The translations under genes were made by a program, and so were the position numbers. Shown piece after piece: positions 26,730 through 35,669 of a stretch of 64,000 bases of DNA. The notes below the pieces were generated by a model. It was not told the origin of the DNA, made no database searches, and saw nothing but the letters and a program-made list of their open reading frames with translations. Origin of the DNA: UBA5486 sp036744795 (GTDB lineage: Bacteria; Bacillota; UBA4882; UBA10575); contig DAIOHK010000009.1 of NCBI GenBank assembly GCA_036744795.1, positions 1-64,000 on the forward strand. The letters are read 5' to 3'. The stretch's first letter is position 1; every line of letters starts with the position of its first letter.

Positions 26730-27836
26730 ATGTTTAGCATTCAGCAAGGGTGTGTAAAAGAAATTATTTGTAATTTCCCTGGTTATCAGGAAATGGTTGT
26801 GATTATCAATGGAGAGGAAACTAAAGCGATCGCCTATCCGGATTTAACCGGAGAAGTCCGCTGCCAAGATCAGGTATGGCTAAATACGACAGCGGTTGAA
26901 CTAAAGCTGGGTACCGGAGGTTATCATTTTGTGATGGGTATTATAGGACGGGAGAAACGGGAATATACTCATACCGGGCATATCATGAAACTCCGGTATA
27001 CTCCCTGGCAGTTTCCGGTCTTGGCTGTTGAAGAAGAAGATTCTCCCGATCACGAGCGGATTAAGGATTTTTCTTCTCTTCAGGGAACTCCGGTAATTGT
27101 AGGAACCCTTCATAGTATGGTGGCGCCGGCGTTACTCCTGTACCATCTAAAACTTCCAAAACATCGTGTAGTCTATATTATGACGGATGGTGCTGCACTA
27201 CCGATTAAACTTAGCCATTTAGTCCGTAAATTAAAAGAAAAAGGATTAATCACCCAAACAATCACTTGTGGACATGCTTTTGGTGGAGATTTGGAAGCTG
27301 TTAATTTATACTCGGCTCTGGCTGCAGCTAAAATGGTGGGGAAAGCCGATTTAATCATTGTGGCGATGGGACCTGGGATTGTAGGAACCGGAACCAGGTA
27401 TGGCTTTTCCGGAGTGGAACAGGCTTATATCTTGGAGGCAGTAGAAAGATTGGAAGGTATTCCGATTGCTATCCCAAGAATTAGTTTTGCTGATCCTCGT
27501 GCTCGGCATCACGGATTGAGTCACCATAGTCAGACGATTTTAGGACAGCTTACTTATGCTACTGCTCATATTGGATTCCCCCAGTGGAATGATGAAAGAG
27601 CCCAATTCATCGCTTCTCAGATTAAAACAGATAATCTCTTGAAACATTATTGGTATCAGATTAATCTTCCGGCACTTGGTGAGCTGATGGAAGAACATGA
27701 TTTACCAGTGAAAACCATGGGTCGCTCCTATGACGAGGATCCGGCTTTCTTTGATACGGCGGCAGCAGCTGGTATTCTGGCAACCGCGTTTTCTCTTGGA
27801 AAAGCAGATGAATTGCCTTTGCTGAACGGGGTTTAG
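26730..27836 (+). CDS. DUF3866 family protein
   Basis: A 368-residue protein of the DUF3866 family, found in Clostridia and Actinobacteria and of unknown biochemical role. It has an N-terminal beta-rich part and a C-terminal Gly-rich alpha/beta part (GPGIVGTGTRYGFSG; DPRARHHGLSHHSQT) with several conserved His residues. In Bacillota it recurs beside nudF, spoIIM and xerD, as here. GGCGGGAAAG precedes the start. The function is not inferred. Confidence 0.85.
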   Translation: MFSIQQGCVKEIICNFPGYQEMVVIINGEETKAIAYPDLTGEVRCQDQVWLNTTAVELKLGTGGYHFVMGIIGREKREYTHTGHIMKLRYTPWQFPVLAVEEEDSPDHERIKDFSSLQGTPVIVGTLHSMVAPALLLYHLKLPKHRVVYIMTDGAALPIKLSHLVRKLKEKGLITQTITCGHAFGGDLEAVNLYSALAAAKMVGKADLIIVAMGPGIVGTGTRYGFSGVEQAYILEAVERLEGIPIAIPRISFADPRARHHGLSHHSQTILGQLTYATAHIGFPQWNDERAQFIASQIKTDNLLKHYWYQINLPALGELMEEHDLPVKTMGRSYDEDPAFFDTAAAAGILATAFSLGKADELPLLNGV

Positions 27837-27887
27837 TAGCGCATACTTTTACTTTTTTACAAATATTATTCTGGAAGGAAAATAGAT

Positions 27888-28424
27888 ATGGATTTAAAAG
27901 AAAAAAAGCTGGGGCGGGATCTAGTCTATGATGGAAGTCTGCTTAAAGTTTACTGTGACCAGGTGGAACTGGTAAATGGTAAGAAGACCGTAAGGGAGTG
28001 GATCAATCACCCTGGAGCAGCTGCTGTGATCCCGCTGCTTGATGGTAAGAAGACTATTCTGGTTAAACAATTTCGTTACCCGATTGGCCGTGAAACATTA
28101 GAGATTCCGGCAGGAAAACTGGATCCCGGTGAATCTCCATTAGAATGTGCGGCCCGTGAGTTAAGGGAGGAGACTGGACTTTTTGGCGGTGAATTAATAA
28201 AGATTGGTTCATTAGTCACAACGCCGGCATTTACTAATGAGGAGATTCATCTTTACGTGAACCGGAAGCCATCTTTGGGATGTTCTGATACGGATGAAGG
28301 TGAATTTATTAATACAGTATTACTTCCGGTAAAAGAGGTATTTATTTGGATTGAAGAAGGAAAGATTAAGGATGCCAAGACGGTAATGGCATTTTTATTG
28401 GCTAAAACTAAGGGCCTATTATAG
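27888..28424 (+). CDS. nudF: ADP-ribose pyrophosphatase, Nudix family
   Basis: A 178-residue Nudix hydrolase. The Nudix box is complete at residues 76-98: Gly76, Glu82, Arg90-Glu91, Glu94-Glu95, Gly97. The preceding RYPIGRETLEIPAG is typical of ADP-ribose pyrophosphatases, which clear ADP-ribose to AMP and ribose-5-phosphate. GGAAGGAAAA precedes the ATG. It lies 51 bases after the DUF3866 gene, in a conserved neighbourhood. Confidence 0.93.
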   Translation: MDLKEKKLGRDLVYDGSLLKVYCDQVELVNGKKTVREWINHPGAAAVIPLLDGKKTILVKQFRYPIGRETLEIPAGKLDPGESPLECAARELREETGLFGGELIKIGSLVTTPAFTNEEIHLYVNRKPSLGCSDTDEGEFINTVLLPVKEVFIWIEEGKIKDAKTVMAFLLAKTKGLL

Positions 28425-28448
28425 AGGAATACTTTCTTAGAAAGAGGC

Positions 28449-28502
28449 ATACCACCCCTGAATGAAACATAATAATTATTTACAGGGACAAGGGGGTGGT
28501 AT
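28449..28502 (+). promoter_or_regulatory. Hairpin able to hide the spoIIM ribosome-binding site
   Basis: ATACCACCCC (28449-28458) is a perfect complement of GGGGTGGTAT (28493-28502), which contains the spoIIM ribosome-binding site. A competing pairing CCCTG (28456-28460) with CAGGG (28483-28487) would free it. The arrangement could control spoIIM translation. Confidence 0.5.
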
Positions 28503-28504
28503 CA

Positions 28505-29143
28505 TTGTTTATCTCTCGCTGGCTGGATGCGAGCCGGGAATATATTGAAGAACGCTTTTTTCTATTTATTTTGGTCGGATTACTCTTTGTGATGGGAATT
28601 GTCTTTGGGACGCTTTCCGCTAAAGGTTTGAGGGAAGGCCAAAAATCAGAACTTCTTCAGTATATGCAACTTTTTTTCCAGGGGATGAAAAAAGAGCTCC
28701 AACCAGTTTCTGATGTTTCTTTGGCCAAAGATGCAATTTTTAATCATTTAAAAACGATATTTTTTCTTTTGTTATTAGGATTTAGTGTTATTGGTGTTCC
28801 TTTAATTCTCTTTCTAACCTTTGCCAGAGGATATATTCTTGGATTTACTATCGGTTTTATTCTACAACAGTTTTCCGGAAAAGGTTTTATCTTTGCCATA
28901 ACTTCGGTATTCCCTCATTATGCTCTTATTATTCCTGCCTTTTTAGTAGCAGGTGTAGCAAATATCGATTTTTCCGGTGCAATTCTTAAAAGTAGATTTG
29001 GTAAAGTATACCGTCCGCTTTCTACAGAATTGTTACAGTGTTTAGGAATCAATGGAATAGCAATCTTTATTTTGACGCTCTCCGGAATAATTGAAGGATT
29101 TGTCTCTCCCTTATTTATTTACTGGGTAGCTAAACTTTTTTAG
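28505..29143 (+). CDS. spoIIM: Stage II sporulation protein M family membrane protein
   Basis: A 212-residue membrane protein of the SpoIIM/DUF95 family with about five helices. SpoIIM joins SpoIID and SpoIIP in the engulfment machine that remodels peptidoglycan around the forespore. The start is inferred as TTG at 28505, eight bases after GGGGG; an in-frame GTG at 28496 lies inside that site. The position between nudF and xerD is the usual one in spore-forming Bacillota. Confidence 0.88.
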   Translation: MFISRWLDASREYIEERFFLFILVGLLFVMGIVFGTLSAKGLREGQKSELLQYMQLFFQGMKKELQPVSDVSLAKDAIFNHLKTIFFLLLLGFSVIGVPLILFLTFARGYILGFTIGFILQQFSGKGFIFAITSVFPHYALIIPAFLVAGVANIDFSGAILKSRFGKVYRPLSTELLQCLGINGIAIFILTLSGIIEGFVSPLFIYWVAKLF

Positions 29144-29263
29144 CGAAGCACTTTTGTTATGGAAATCTTTCTCGTAAAGCAAAAAGAGGATTTATAATTA
29201 TAGTGTCGAAATTCAAATGAAATAAAGGAAAAAAGCCAGAAGGGTAAAGGGGTTGACCAAATT

Positions 29264-30151
29264 TTGCAGGATTACTTACAAGATTTTACAAATTATATAG
29301 CGGTGGAACGGGGACTAGCTCCTAACACCCTCGAATCATACGGAAGAGATCTTAGACAGTATTTAGACTATTTACATGATAAAAAAGGTTTAAGCCCCAC
29401 TGAAGCAAGTCAAGCTACAGTAGGGGGTTATCTTCTTCATTTACAGACTAAGGGGAGAGCAGCATCTACTATTTCTCGTGCTCTTGCTGCGATTAAAGCA
29501 TTTTATCATTTCCTAGTAAGAGAACAGATTGTTACCCGGGACCCAACTATTAATTTGGATGCACCTAAACAAGAGAAGAGATTGCCACGGGTACTTTCTA
29601 TAGAAAGTGTGGCTAAGCTTCTTGAACAGCCTGATTTAAAGACTCCTTCAGGAATTAGAGACCGCACCATGCTGGAAGTTTTATATGCTACTGGATTGCG
29701 GGTTACAGAATTAGTAACGCTTACTATTTCTGATGTTAATCTAAAAGAAGGTTATATAAAATGTACTGGTAAAGGTTCAAAAGAACGAATTGTACCTTTG
29801 GGAAAGGTAGCCGTTAAATATCTGCAGTTCTATCTGGAACATGCTAGAAAATTTTTAGCTTCTAACCCAGCTGAGGAGATTTTATTTCTTAATCATCATG
29901 GGTCGGGCTTGACTCGTCAGGGCTTCTGGAAAATTATTAAGAAATATGCTGAAAAGATTGATGCTGTAGATTATATTACTCCCCATACCCTTAGACATAC
30001 TTTTGCCACTCATTTATTAGAGAATGGTGCTGACCTGAGAGCAGTTCAGGAAATGTTGGGGCATGCTGATATCTCAACTACTCAGATTTATACACATTTA
30101 ACTAAGAATCGATTAAAAGAGGTTTATGATAATTCTCATCCTCGGGCTTGA
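29264..30151 (+). CDS. xerD: Site-specific tyrosine recombinase XerD
   Basis: A 295-residue tyrosine recombinase that resolves chromosome dimers at dif together with XerC. An N-terminal SAM-like core-binding domain (1-95) precedes the catalytic domain. The catalytic set is complete: Arg146, Lys170, His241, Arg244, His267 and nucleophile Tyr276. The start is TTG, with AAAGGGG about 11 bases upstream. The gene order after spoIIM supports XerD over a phage integrase; no attachment repeat is seen. Confidence 0.95.
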   Translation: MQDYLQDFTNYIAVERGLAPNTLESYGRDLRQYLDYLHDKKGLSPTEASQATVGGYLLHLQTKGRAASTISRALAAIKAFYHFLVREQIVTRDPTINLDAPKQEKRLPRVLSIESVAKLLEQPDLKTPSGIRDRTMLEVLYATGLRVTELVTLTISDVNLKEGYIKCTGKGSKERIVPLGKVAVKYLQFYLEHARKFLASNPAEEILFLNHHGSGLTRQGFWKIIKKYAEKIDAVDYITPHTLRHTFATHLLENGADLRAVQEMLGHADISTTQIYTHLTKNRLKEVYDNSHPRA

Positions 30152-30195
30152 TTGTGAGGAAGTAAAATAAAGATTCTTATTTTTATGAGCAAGTT

Positions 30196-30227
30196 AACAC
30201 ACCTTTAAAGGGTGTGTTTTCTTTTTT
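30196..30227 (+). terminator. Intrinsic terminator after xerD
   Basis: AACACACC and GGTGTGTT pair across a TTTAAAG loop, followed by TTCTTTTTT. Confidence 0.85.
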
Positions 30228-30327
30228 AAAGGGTTTTTTATTGCCGGGGAGGAAAACAGTTTTTATTGGATAACTTAATTTGCAGGGAATTGCTTTGCAT
30301 TAGTGTTTTGGTTAGGAGGTAAGAAAA

Positions 30328-31161
30328 TTGGGAATTCAATGGTATCCGGGGCATATGGCTAAGACAAAACGGGAGATAAAGGAAGTTTTGCCGCTGTTGG
30401 ATTTAATAATCGAGGTTGTTGATGCTCGATTGCCGCTGAGCAGCCGGAATCCGGATTTACCCACTTTGCTCAAAGGGAAACAATCGATTCTATTATTGAA
30501 TAAATCGGATTTAGCTGATCCGGAAAAAACCGATGAATGGTTAAGGTATTATCGCTCTCACGGGCAGATAGTATTGGATTTTAATGCTCAGACTGGGGAG
30601 AATTTAAAAAGATTAGCAAATTTGATTACGAAGGAAGAAAAAAAGTTAACAAGGCAAAAAGCATCTTTGCGTTTAGGAGTCTTTGGGATTCCAAATTGCG
30701 GTAAATCATCTGTTCTAAACAGATTGGTAGGGAAGAGTGCGGCGCGGGTAGGCGAGAAACCAGGGATTACTAGAGGAAGGCAATGGGTAAAAAGAGAAAG
30801 ATGGGAGATCCTTGACACCCCTGGAATTTTATGGCCAAAAATATCAGACCAGGAGGTTGGGTGGAAATTAGCTTTGGTGGGTGCGATTAAGCAGGAAATC
30901 TTTGATTTGGAGGAACTAGTACTTTATCTTATTGGCTGGTTACAAGAGAATTACCCACATGGATTAATCAATTATTATTCTATAGAACTAAATGAACCTG
31001 CAACAGTTTTAAAGGAGATCGGCAAAAAAAGAGGTTGCTTGATTAAAGGAGGAGAGATAGATTATTCACGTGCTGCAGGTCTGGTTTGGAGTGATTTTCG
31101 TTCGGGACGACTGGGCTCAATTACTTTAGAGAAGCCGCCTATTTATTCTCCTTCCCTGTAA
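30328..31161 (+). CDS. rbgA: Ribosome biogenesis GTPase A
   Basis: A 277-residue circularly permuted GTPase (YlqF/RbgA) that acts late in 50S subunit assembly. The order of motifs is G4 NKSD (about 58-61), then the P-loop GIPNCGKSS, then G2/G3 with GITRG and DTPG. The N-terminal IQWYPGHMAKT is the family hallmark. TTG start with a strong AGGAGGT site. Its 3-prime end overlaps the minus-strand YbhN-like gene by 23 bases, tail to tail. Confidence 0.96.
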   Translation: MGIQWYPGHMAKTKREIKEVLPLLDLIIEVVDARLPLSSRNPDLPTLLKGKQSILLLNKSDLADPEKTDEWLRYYRSHGQIVLDFNAQTGENLKRLANLITKEEKKLTRQKASLRLGVFGIPNCGKSSVLNRLVGKSAARVGEKPGITRGRQWVKRERWEILDTPGILWPKISDQEVGWKLALVGAIKQEIFDLEELVLYLIGWLQENYPHGLINYYSIELNEPATVLKEIGKKRGCLIKGGEIDYSRAAGLVWSDFRSGRLGSITLEKPPIYSPSL

Positions 31162-32191
31162 ACAACCGGAGAAAACAGAAACCACCAATAAAGGTATTCA
31201 GGTAAAAACTAAGGAGTCTCCAAATTGTTACGGAGATGGCTTGGAGGTGCTTGGGAAGATAGCTTGAAAAGATCGAGAAAAAACCCATCTCAGCAACTCC
31301 GCTACCTCCAGGAATTGGGATAAAGGATAGAAAGAACTGAATTACAAATTGTAAGAGGAGGATACGGAATATTTTCCCTTTAATATTAACACCCAAGCCT
31401 AGCATAACTGCAGGAGTAATTGCTAAAGTGGCAAGCCAGGAAAAAACCGTTAAGATTATTACGAAGAAGACAGGTAAGGCTTTTTCCTGAAAAAGTGTAT
31501 TTAAACAGATGTGGAACTCTTTAGCTTCGGAAATAACCTTTTGACAAAGCGGTTCGGCCCGGGAACCTAAAATTTTATTAACAAATTTGAGCTGGAAAAA
31601 TTTATTTATTAGTATTTCTCCTTTATTTGGCCTGAGTAGTAAAAAGAGAAGAAAACCAGAAAAAAACAATGCTAATAAGAGTATATAGTTTACAAACCCA
31701 GCTAAATGAGACAAGCCGATCTCCTCAAGTATTCTACCTTTAAAAATAAAAAGCAAAAAGGGCCCTCCGATTGCCAGTAAAAGACTGGTAAAGGAGAGAC
31801 GGATTGTTACAATGGCAGTGGCTTTTCCTACTGAGATCCCTTTCTGATGAAAGAAATATACTTGAGCAGGGATGGTTCCCGAATATAAAGGTGTTATATT
31901 TCCGGAAAAAATCGAAGCTAGATTAATCCGGAGGATATCAAAGAAAGCGATCTGCTCACCTAAAAGCAAAGCAATTGTTTTAACCCGGAATCCTTCAACA
32001 AGCCAGGATAATAAAACTGCACCTAACATAAGCAGGATGTTTTTTAGGCGTATATTTCGTAGACTATGCCAGGTTTCAGGTGTTGTGGAGAAGAAAAGAA
32101 GCACTCCCATGGTGATCAAACCAATACTTAAAGTTAAAATCAGTCCTTTCCGGATCAAAGATGGGGAGAGGACTTTTTTTTGAGTTTGCAT
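31139..32191 (-). CDS. YbhN/UPF0104 family integral membrane protein
   Basis: A 350-residue membrane protein with about eight helices, of the lysylphosphatidylglycerol synthase transmembrane/UPF0104 family. Signature parts include NITPLYSGTIPAQVYFF and FIPIPGGSGVAEMGF. Members move or flip lipids, or act as the membrane half of MprF; without a catalytic domain, the exact role is open. The ATG has GGAGG seven bases upstream. It is convergent with rbgA. Confidence 0.88.
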   Translation of the reverse strand: MQTQKKVLSPSLIRKGLILTLSIGLITMGVLLFFSTTPETWHSLRNIRLKNILLMLGAVLLSWLVEGFRVKTIALLLGEQIAFFDILRINLASIFSGNITPLYSGTIPAQVYFFHQKGISVGKATAIVTIRLSFTSLLLAIGGPFLLFIFKGRILEEIGLSHLAGFVNYILLLALFFSGFLLFLLLRPNKGEILINKFFQLKFVNKILGSRAEPLCQKVISEAKEFHICLNTLFQEKALPVFFVIILTVFSWLATLAITPAVMLGLGVNIKGKIFRILLLQFVIQFFLSFIPIPGGSGVAEMGFFSIFSSYLPKHLQAISVTIWRLLSFYLNTFIGGFCFLRLFTGKENK

Positions 32192-32401
32192 TAATAATCC
32201 TCCATTTATCAGGAAATAAAATAAATAATCTAGTACTATAATAGATTCGTTTAGCTGGGCAGGTTTCCTTCATCCGAATAAAGGTTATTTGAGAATTCAT
32301 ATAATCTTAGCATAAATGAGGGAAAAAACAAGTCTAATCTATTCATGGGAAAAAATACATACGGTTTGGGTAAACTAAAATGCAGAGGAGGGTCAATATC
32401 A

Positions 32402-33904
32402 ATGAGAGACAGATTACGGGTTGACAATTATAATCAAACTGTACAAACTGTTAAGGAAACTGCTGCTCAGGCTGGATATGGTTATATTTTACGGATTCAG
32501 GATAAAAAGGAAACGATGGTTAAGGTTAATAATAAAGATGTTGAGGGTATAGCAACTAGCTTTTTGAAAGGTATGGGTGTTCAGGTTTTTACTCCTGATG
32601 GTTATACTGGTTTTGCCTCAACTGATCGGATTGAGCCCTTAGTTGCTGAAAAATTAGTGAAATTAGCATGTAAATTAGCCAAGAAAGTCCAAGAAAAGAA
32701 AGGGGAAAAAAATAAAGCTGTTTATGAACTTTCTCCAACCCGGGAACGTAGCATTTTGAAGCTTAAATACCCGTATGGTAGTTTAAGTTTATATGAGATC
32801 GAAGAGAAGCTCAAAGAGATAAATGGTGAATTAACTGATTTAGATCCACGTTTATCAGTTCGTACGGTATTTAGAGTAGTAGATGAAGAGTGGAGAATTG
32901 CTCGCCAGGATGGCACAGATGCTTCTTTTGCGACCCCCCGCTCTTTTTTTTATAATATTTTTACGGCTAAAGAGAAGGGAAGGACTGCTACCACCTATAG
33001 TAATCTACCAGGTTCTGATCTTTCTATTATTATCCAACCTGATCTGGTCGGGAAACTAAAAATGAAATCTACTGTCGCGGCTAAACTGGCCTTGGATCTT
33101 TTGACTACCAGCCCAATAAAGAGTGGTTCATATAAAATGGTAATCGATTATGCTCTAGCAAAGGGTTTAGCCCATGAAGCTTTTGGTCATGCAGCGGAAA
33201 CTGATGGGATGGAAAGCTCGATTTTTGGAAAAAACGGCAAAATGCGTCTTGGGGAAAAAGTCGCTGCAGATATTGTTTCAATTGTCGATGGCCCCTTAGA
33301 AGGAGATTACGCTTACCAACCGATTAGCGCGAACGGGATTAGAAGGGAAACTGTATATATTGTCAAGGATGGTATTCTACGTGCAGGTCTGGCTGATTTA
33401 TTCTCTGCTGAGGCCGCAGGGGTTCAGTTGACCGGTGCAGGAAGAGTGGAAACCTGCCATTTTCTGCCGTTAGCTAGAATGTCTAATATAAGGATAGAGG
33501 TAAAAGATCCAGTATTGGTCGAAAAGGAGTTTGAGGAGATAACTCCGGAAATAATCTACCGAATTCTTCTTCACTCGGGTTTAATTCAGGAAAATGAAGA
33601 AGTTATCTATCTTACCGGATATCAAGGAGGTCAAGTGAATCCGGCATTTGGTAAGTTTGTTTTCAATTGTTCGGGAATATACCGGTTGGGTGAAACACCT
33701 CTTCTTTACCAGCCAGCAATCTTTTCCGGAAATATCCTTTCGGCTCTAAACTCCATATTAGCCGGGATTGGTGAATTAAAGACAGATGCCATGGGTACCT
33801 GTGGAAAAATGTTTCAAAGCGTTCCCTCAAGTGGAGGCTCCCATTATTTTCTTCTAATTGATAAAAATCCTGAGATTACAATTGGAGGTGAGATTGATGA
33901 ATGA
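32402..33904 (+). CDS. tldD: TldD family metalloprotease
   Basis: A 500-residue TldD/PmbA protease. The HExxxH zinc motif is present as His258-Glu259-Ala-Phe-Gly-His263. In E. coli, TldD forms a heterodimer with TldE (PmbA) that degrades unfolded or modified peptides such as antitoxin CcdA and microcin B17. Start 32402 has GAGGAGG nine bases upstream; the frame extends to 32345 without a site. The next gene overlaps by 8 bases and encodes the partner. Confidence 0.92.
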   Translation: MRDRLRVDNYNQTVQTVKETAAQAGYGYILRIQDKKETMVKVNNKDVEGIATSFLKGMGVQVFTPDGYTGFASTDRIEPLVAEKLVKLACKLAKKVQEKKGEKNKAVYELSPTRERSILKLKYPYGSLSLYEIEEKLKEINGELTDLDPRLSVRTVFRVVDEEWRIARQDGTDASFATPRSFFYNIFTAKEKGRTATTYSNLPGSDLSIIIQPDLVGKLKMKSTVAAKLALDLLTTSPIKSGSYKMVIDYALAKGLAHEAFGHAAETDGMESSIFGKNGKMRLGEKVAADIVSIVDGPLEGDYAYQPISANGIRRETVYIVKDGILRAGLADLFSAEAAGVQLTGAGRVETCHFLPLARMSNIRIEVKDPVLVEKEFEEITPEIIYRILLHSGLIQENEEVIYLTGYQGGQVNPAFGKFVFNCSGIYRLGETPLLYQPAIFSGNILSALNSILAGIGELKTDAMGTCGKMFQSVPSSGGSHYFLLIDKNPEITIGGEIDE

Positions 33905-35216
33905 ATTAGGTTCTAATTTACGGGAGAGATTAGATGGTTTATTAGGTAGGATTTTACCAAGTGGTTTGACTCTGGAAGGCTGGAGATTTGATTTGCATGA
34001 TGTTAATCTTTTAGAAGTTGGGCTCAAAAACAATAGGCTTGGTGGGCCCTATACTGCTCCCTCTCTCAAAACTGATACCGAAGGGGAGGTCTATCTGATT
34101 TGGTCGGGTAATAAATACAGTTTGGCTCGGATTGATCGAAGGATTTTAGAAGAGTTTGAAACTAATCTTGATTTATGGGAAAAAACAGCTTACCTGGATT
34201 TACATGGGAAAGGTTTGGTTCAGCCGTACAACCCGCCTCCGATTCCCTTAGCTCAGCAAGAGGCCATAAAGGTTACAAAGGGGGAGTTTGATTTACCTTT
34301 TGATTTTCTTGAAAAAGGGAAAAAAGTATTGGCAGTTTATGATTGTCAAAAAATAGATGGTGGAATCAGGATTAGTTATGATCGGGGATTAACTGCAAAT
34401 TCAGAGGGCTTATGGGTAATGACTGAAGAGACTCCTGTAGAGGTTTACTTTGAAGGTGATAACCTATTTAGTGACTATTTTGCGGAGAAAAGATTGCCTA
34501 CTAATGACGAATTTGACTGCTTACTTAATTATATGGGTAAGACTATAGAAAAACTAAGAATAAAAACTTCCTTATCCGATCCAGGTGAGTTATTCATTAT
34601 TTTTCCGCCAAAAGTATTTGAGGCTTTTTTAGAACATTATCTACTTAGTAATATCAATGGCCAGTTGATCGCTGATCGCCAGAGCTTTTTTGATCTAGAA
34701 GATTTCAAGGAAAAAAAGAAATATTTTCGTGAAGATTTTAATGTAAAAATTGATGGAACACGTCCCTACCGTTTCAATTCATATCGATGTACGGAAGAAG
34801 GAGTTTCTACCGGAAAGATCGATTTAATAAAAGCTGGAAGATTAATCACTCCCATTCTTAATTTAAAGTATGCACATAAGCTTGGCATGGAGCCGACACC
34901 GATTCCTGTTGGAGGAGGTCGCGGGTTATTAGTTTCGGTTCCAGATTTGATGGATCTAAACGAGATAATAAAGGGGTTGGATCGAGGCCTTATTATCCAC
35001 TCTGTTCTAGGATTACATACTCAGGATTATTCTTCAGGAAAATTTTCCTTAAAAGCGGATCAATGTTTGTTGCTCGAGAAAGGTGAAATAAAAGGCAAAG
35101 TGGAGGCAGTAATTGCCGGTGACTTTTTGACAGGACTGAATACCAGTGAGGGTTTTTTTGCTAAGTTTATTCAAGAGGATAACCCCGCATTTTGTATGAA
35201 AGCACATGTATTCTAA
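33897..35216 (+). CDS. TldE/PmbA family protein, partner of TldD
   Basis: A 439-residue protein of the TldD/PmbA superfamily without the HExxxH motif, as expected for the non-catalytic TldE partner. The C-terminal GGGRGLL and the SVLGLHTQDYSSGKFSL stretch are typical of PmbA. The ATG at 33897 overlaps the tldD stop, with GGAGGTGA before it, giving translational coupling and equal amounts of the two subunits. Confidence 0.88.
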   Translation: MNELGSNLRERLDGLLGRILPSGLTLEGWRFDLHDVNLLEVGLKNNRLGGPYTAPSLKTDTEGEVYLIWSGNKYSLARIDRRILEEFETNLDLWEKTAYLDLHGKGLVQPYNPPPIPLAQQEAIKVTKGEFDLPFDFLEKGKKVLAVYDCQKIDGGIRISYDRGLTANSEGLWVMTEETPVEVYFEGDNLFSDYFAEKRLPTNDEFDCLLNYMGKTIEKLRIKTSLSDPGELFIIFPPKVFEAFLEHYLLSNINGQLIADRQSFFDLEDFKEKKKYFREDFNVKIDGTRPYRFNSYRCTEEGVSTGKIDLIKAGRLITPILNLKYAHKLGMEPTPIPVGGGRGLLVSVPDLMDLNEIIKGLDRGLIIHSVLGLHTQDYSSGKFSLKADQCLLLEKGEIKGKVEAVIAGDFLTGLNTSEGFFAKFIQEDNPAFCMKAHVF

Positions 35217-35352
35217 GAGTAAAAATTATTTTTGGAAGGAGATTGAAGCTGGATGGAGAAATAGAATATTTGGCTTACCTGTAGAGAAAAAATTTCTTAT
35301 CATTTAGGCAGGTCAAGACTAAGACAACACCTTTCTTTGGGGGGTAGCCAAT

Positions 35353-35568
35353 TTGTGGACTATATTGTATATTGCACCAAATCAGACGGTGGCCAATAAA
35401 ATTAAAGATTTTATGGAAGCCGAAGGTATTCTAGTTAGGCTCCGACCTATTGGTTTGCGTAGTAAAGAGAGTTATACTAATTATGAGATTCAAGTGACAG
35501 AAGTTGAACTGGAAGAGGCACAGGAAGTTTTAAACCAAGCCTTACAGGTTCGTCAGTATCGTGAATGA
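35353..35568 (+). CDS. Small protein upstream of accD, DUF2007-like
   Basis: A 71-residue protein beginning MWTILYIAPNQTVANKI. The predicted beta-alpha-beta layout with a final helix (VELEEAQEVLNQALQ) resembles DUF2007 putative signalling proteins. The start is TTG after GGGGGG. The frame is well spaced between tldE and accD, and small genes are common just before accD in Clostridia. Its function is unknown. Confidence 0.7.
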   Translation: MWTILYIAPNQTVANKIKDFMEAEGILVRLRPIGLRSKESYTNYEIQVTEVELEEAQEVLNQALQVRQYRE

Positions 35569-35669
35569 AGAGAGAAGTGATCTAGATAGATGATGGGTTT
35601 GCTTTATTAGACTGTGATGAAGTTGTTTTTGATGTAGAGGACCTAAATAATGAGGGGGGTGGTGACTGG

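Noticed and set aside
29264..30151. Phage integrase with attachment sites
   Set aside because: The gene order and length fit chromosomal XerD; no flanking direct repeat or phage gene is present.
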